From the NCBI GenBank assembly GCA_036824465.1, contig DAITAC010000060.1, positions 1 through 27,049 of the forward strand: a stretch of 27,049 nucleotides of DNA, written 5' to 3'. The notes beneath the pieces are model-generated. The model saw only the letters and a list, made by a program, of their open reading frames with translations, ran no database searches and had not been told where the DNA came from. Of this stretch, positions 24,748-27,049 are shown one piece after another. Within the stretch, counting starts at the first letter, position 1. The number at the start of each line of letters is the position of its first letter. The DNA comes from JAKOQB01 sp036824465 (lineage in GTDB: Bacteria > Pseudomonadota > Gammaproteobacteria > Burkholderiales > Burkholderiaceae_F). A program made the translations under genes and the position numbers.

Positions 24748-25068
24748 CGGTAAGACCGACCTTATTGTCCGTGCTTTCGAGTGCGAATCTTTCGTGCTGG
24801 GGGCTTGATCGATCCTATCTATGGTCATGCGGACTTTACCGGTCTCCACGCTCAACAACTTTGGCGAGGATCGCCGTGACCGAGCGCTTCAGCGATGCCT
24901 TGTGCAGGACGGCGTCGCTACCTGATTGCAGCACGATTGCCCCTCGTCCAACGGTTTCAGACCGATAAGGGGGCGACATCGCGCTCGATGTTCGACCCGC
25001 AACTCGGACACCTGTCGCCGCCAGGCACTTTGGCGGTCCGAACGCACCGGAAAGATTGACACAGCAGA
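24748..25068. other. Intergenic region before the TPR protein gene
   Basis: These 321 bp contain no gene I can support. A minus-strand frame in 24965-25040 reads PGDRCPSCGSNIERDVAPLSV then stop, which resembles half of a zinc ribbon, but it has no extension into a domain and may be chance or a gene remnant. No terminator or clear promoter is visible. Confidence 0.35.
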
Positions 25069-26439
25069 ATGACGCCCCAACCTCGTAGCGGCAATCAGCG
25101 AATCGATATTCACCAGGCGATCGAACTGCACCGATCGGGTCGATTAGTGGAGGCGACGGCCGCATACCAGAAACTGTTGATTCAGTTCCCACAGGACCCA
25201 CAGTTGCTCATCGGGTTCGGCACGCTGTTACTGCAAACAGGCGACTTCGAAAAGGGGCTTGAGCTGATCGACCGAGTCTTGGGCGCTTTCCCGGACCATC
25301 CGATCGCACTGTCAAATCGCGGTAATGCATTGCGAGCACTAAACAGGCCCGCAGAAGCGTTGCTCTGCTACGACCACGCCACTGCCTCGAAGCCCGATTA
25401 CGCCGGCGCCTACTACAACCGCGGCGCCCTCCTCCATGAACTGAGGAGGTTCGGCGAGGCCCTTCGTGACTATGATCGGGCGATCGCCTTGAGCCCCGAT
25501 TTGGTTGACGCTTACTGGAATAAGTCACTGCTCAGCCTAATCACGGGCAATTACGAGGAAGGGTGGCGTCTTTACGAGTGGCGCTGGAAGGGCCCGCAAC
25601 GAGATGCCGTCAGAACCTTCGGGCAACCAGTCTGGCTGGGCCACGAGCCGGTCCAGGGCAAGAAATTGCTGCTTCATGCAGAAGCTGGGCTGGGCGATAC
25701 GATCCAGTTTTGTCGCTATGCCCCGTTAGTGGCTGAGCTTGGCGCGGAGGTCTTGATCGAGGTGCCTTCGCCATTGCTCTCTTTGGTGTCAACCTTGAAA
25801 GGCAACTTCACATTCATCAGGCGCGGCGATGCGCTGCCGGGCTTTGACATGCATTGCCCGATGATGAGCCTTCCACTGGCGCTAAGGACCACGGTCGAAA
25901 CCATTCCTTCATCGGTGCCTTATCTCTATGCCGATGCGGGAAGAGTAGCAAGATGGTGGCAGCAGCTTGGAGAAAAGACAAAGGCCAGGGTTGGGCTGGT
26001 TTGGTCAGGTAGTTCGTCCTACAAGAACGATCGCGATCGCAGCCTTCCGCTGCGACTGCTGGAAAGTTTGCTGCATCTTCCGATCGAGCTGCATGCCCTG
26101 CAAAAGGAGATCAAACCAGACGATCTGGCCGCCTTGGCAAGTTTCAGACGGGTTAACGTGCATCAAGAACAGCTCGCTGACTTTTCCGACACGGCGGCAA
26201 TCGTAGAAGCAATGGATCTCGTGATTTCCGTAGACACGTCCGTGGCTCACCTTGCCGGCGCAATGGGCAAGAAAGTCTGGATATTGCTGTCGTATTCGCC
26301 CGATCATCGTTGGTTTCTCGATAGAAGTGACAGCCCTTGGTACCCGACGGCAAGATTGTTTCGCCAATCGGGAGCCGGCGACTGGTCCAGCGTGATTTCG
26401 GAACTGACCCAACGCTTAGCCTCGTCCGCAGCGCAGTGA
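25069..26439 (+). CDS. TPR-repeat protein with GT9-like (heptosyltransferase-like) C-terminal domain
   Basis: The 456-residue protein has four tandem TPR units at about residues 15-43, 46-78, 80-112 and 114-146 (for example NRGNALRALNRPAEALLCYDHA and NRGALLHELRRFGEALRDYDRA). A linker with NYEEGWRLYEWRWKGPQ is followed by a domain resembling GT9 glycosyltransferases: LLLHAEAGLGDTIQFCRYAPLV, ARVGLVWSGSSSYKNDRDRSLPL and AMDLVISVDTSVAHLAGAMGKKVWILL. The last is the donor-site motif of heptosyltransferase-like proteins. Such fusions are common in proteobacterial polysaccharide and protein glycosylation loci; many remain uncharacterised. The gene is intact and ends 30 bases before the transposase gene. 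Confidence 0.88.
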   Translation: MTPQPRSGNQRIDIHQAIELHRSGRLVEATAAYQKLLIQFPQDPQLLIGFGTLLLQTGDFEKGLELIDRVLGAFPDHPIALSNRGNALRALNRPAEALLCYDHATASKPDYAGAYYNRGALLHELRRFGEALRDYDRAIALSPDLVDAYWNKSLLSLITGNYEEGWRLYEWRWKGPQRDAVRTFGQPVWLGHEPVQGKKLLLHAEAGLGDTIQFCRYAPLVAELGAEVLIEVPSPLLSLVSTLKGNFTFIRRGDALPGFDMHCPMMSLPLALRTTVETIPSSVPYLYADAGRVARWWQQLGEKTKARVGLVWSGSSSYKNDRDRSLPLRLLESLLHLPIELHALQKEIKPDDLAALASFRRVNVHQEQLADFSDTAAIVEAMDLVISVDTSVAHLAGAMGKKVWILLSYSPDHRWFLDRSDSPWYPTARLFRQSGAGDWSSVISELTQRLASSAAQ

Positions 26440-26469
26440 CGGCTTGGAGCCCCTGTTAAACACAACGTC

Positions 26470-27049
26470 TTAAATAATGCAGCATAATCTGCGCAGAACA
26501 GCATTTGGCTGCCGCCAGCGATCGAAGCATGCGTTCACGGCGTCGAGGACTTCGGCGAGCGTGGCGAAGTAGCGGTTGTGGGTGGCCAGGCGCCGGGTCA
26601 GCTTCCAGACTCGCTCGATTGAGGCAAGCTGCGGACTGTAAGGCGGTAGGAACAGCAGTTTTAGGTGGGCAGCGTGCTGACGCAGGAACGGAGCCAGGAG
26701 CACAGCGTGATGGTAGCGGGCGTTGTCGAGCACGACGATCATGCGGCGGCCATGCGCCCGATGACGCAGCAATTGGGCGAGGAAATCGCGGAAGGTCTCG
26801 GCATTGAACACCTCGCACAGGCGGCGTACGAACCGGCCGGTGCCCAGGTTGACCGCGCCGAAACAGGCGATCGATTTGCGGGTCGGCGCATGCCGCAGGA
26901 TGGGGTCCTTGATCTCCGGGGGCACCCACATGCGGCAGCGCGAGCCGTGTTGCTGGAAGTGGCATTCGTCCAGGCTCCACAGTTCAACGTCGGCCCGTAA
27001 CCAATGGGATGGACGCCCCCACCCGACAACGGCATCGATGTGCCAAAGT
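26470..27049 (-). mobile_element. IS630-family transposase, 5' end outside the window
   Basis: One minus-strand frame stays open from the window edge to the stop at 26470, giving about 193 residues. It carries the full DDE set: VELWSLDECHFQQHG (first acid), RMIVVLDNARYHHA (second Asp) and FLPPYSPQLASIERVWK (catalytic Glu), which is the IS630/Tc1-mariner arrangement. The C-terminus (ATHNRYFATLAEVLDAVNACFDRW) is also typical. The frame is not interrupted within the window, so the part seen could be functional. The element's outer end should lie around 26440-26470, but without the other end the inverted repeat and the TA duplication cannot be defined. It lies directly after the TPR gene without breaking it. 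Confidence 0.88.

Noticed and set aside
26739..27035. Alternative transposase-like frame of 98 codons
   Set aside because: The IS630 DDE motifs all lie in the other minus-strand frame, which stays open to the window edge.

Overview
The window looks like a chromosomal stretch from a GC-rich Gram-negative bacterium, most likely a betaproteobacterium (Burkholderiales, Rhodocyclales or Nitrosomonadales type). That assignment is inference from the outer-membrane secretin, the Wzm/Wzt-type exporter, the PilN/PilO-like GspL and GspM, and the general protein style; no rRNA or other taxonomic marker is present.

Layout. (1) 1-164: the 5' end of a minus-strand family 2 glycosyltransferase cut by the window edge, followed by about 580 bp with no convincing gene. 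(2) 745-11985: a type II secretion operon in the order gspE-F-G-H-I-J-K-L-M-C-like-D. Several junctions are start/stop overlaps (E/F, H/I, L/M, M/C, C/D). The five pseudopilins are GspG, H, I, J and K. The prepilin peptidase is not in the window. (3) 12201-15402: a small lipoprotein, a 511-residue exported protein of unknown function with a strong ribosome binding site, a perfect 16-bp palindrome upstream of it and a strong terminator after it, then a periplasmic parvulin-type prolyl isomerase. This block is a plausible accessory and substrate set for the secretion system. (4) 15543-18505: an ABC polysaccharide exporter (Wzm permease, Wzt ATPase with an extra C-terminal domain) translationally coupled to an LpxL-like acyltransferase that lacks the usual acidic residue of its HX4(D/E) motif. 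(5) 18498-23766, minus strand: a large multi-pass membrane protein resembling GT-C enzymes, two SAM methyltransferases and a glycosyltransferase. (6) 24070-26439, plus strand: a short family 2 glycosyltransferase and a TPR protein with a GT9-like domain. (7) 26470-27049, minus strand: an IS630-family transposase running off the window.

How the genes may work together. The Gsp proteins would build one envelope machine: GspE ATPase and GspF platform, GspL/M and the C-like protein as inner-membrane linkers, pseudopilins as piston, GspD as outer-membrane channel. The downstream exported protein may be one of its substrates, with the lipoprotein and isomerase helping at the envelope. The second half is a surface-glycan locus: glycosyltransferases and methyltransferases build and perhaps cap a chain, Wzm/Wzt moves it to the periplasm, and the GT-C-like and acyltransferase-like proteins may modify it or its lipid carrier. 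These functional links rest on gene order and family knowledge, not on direct evidence.
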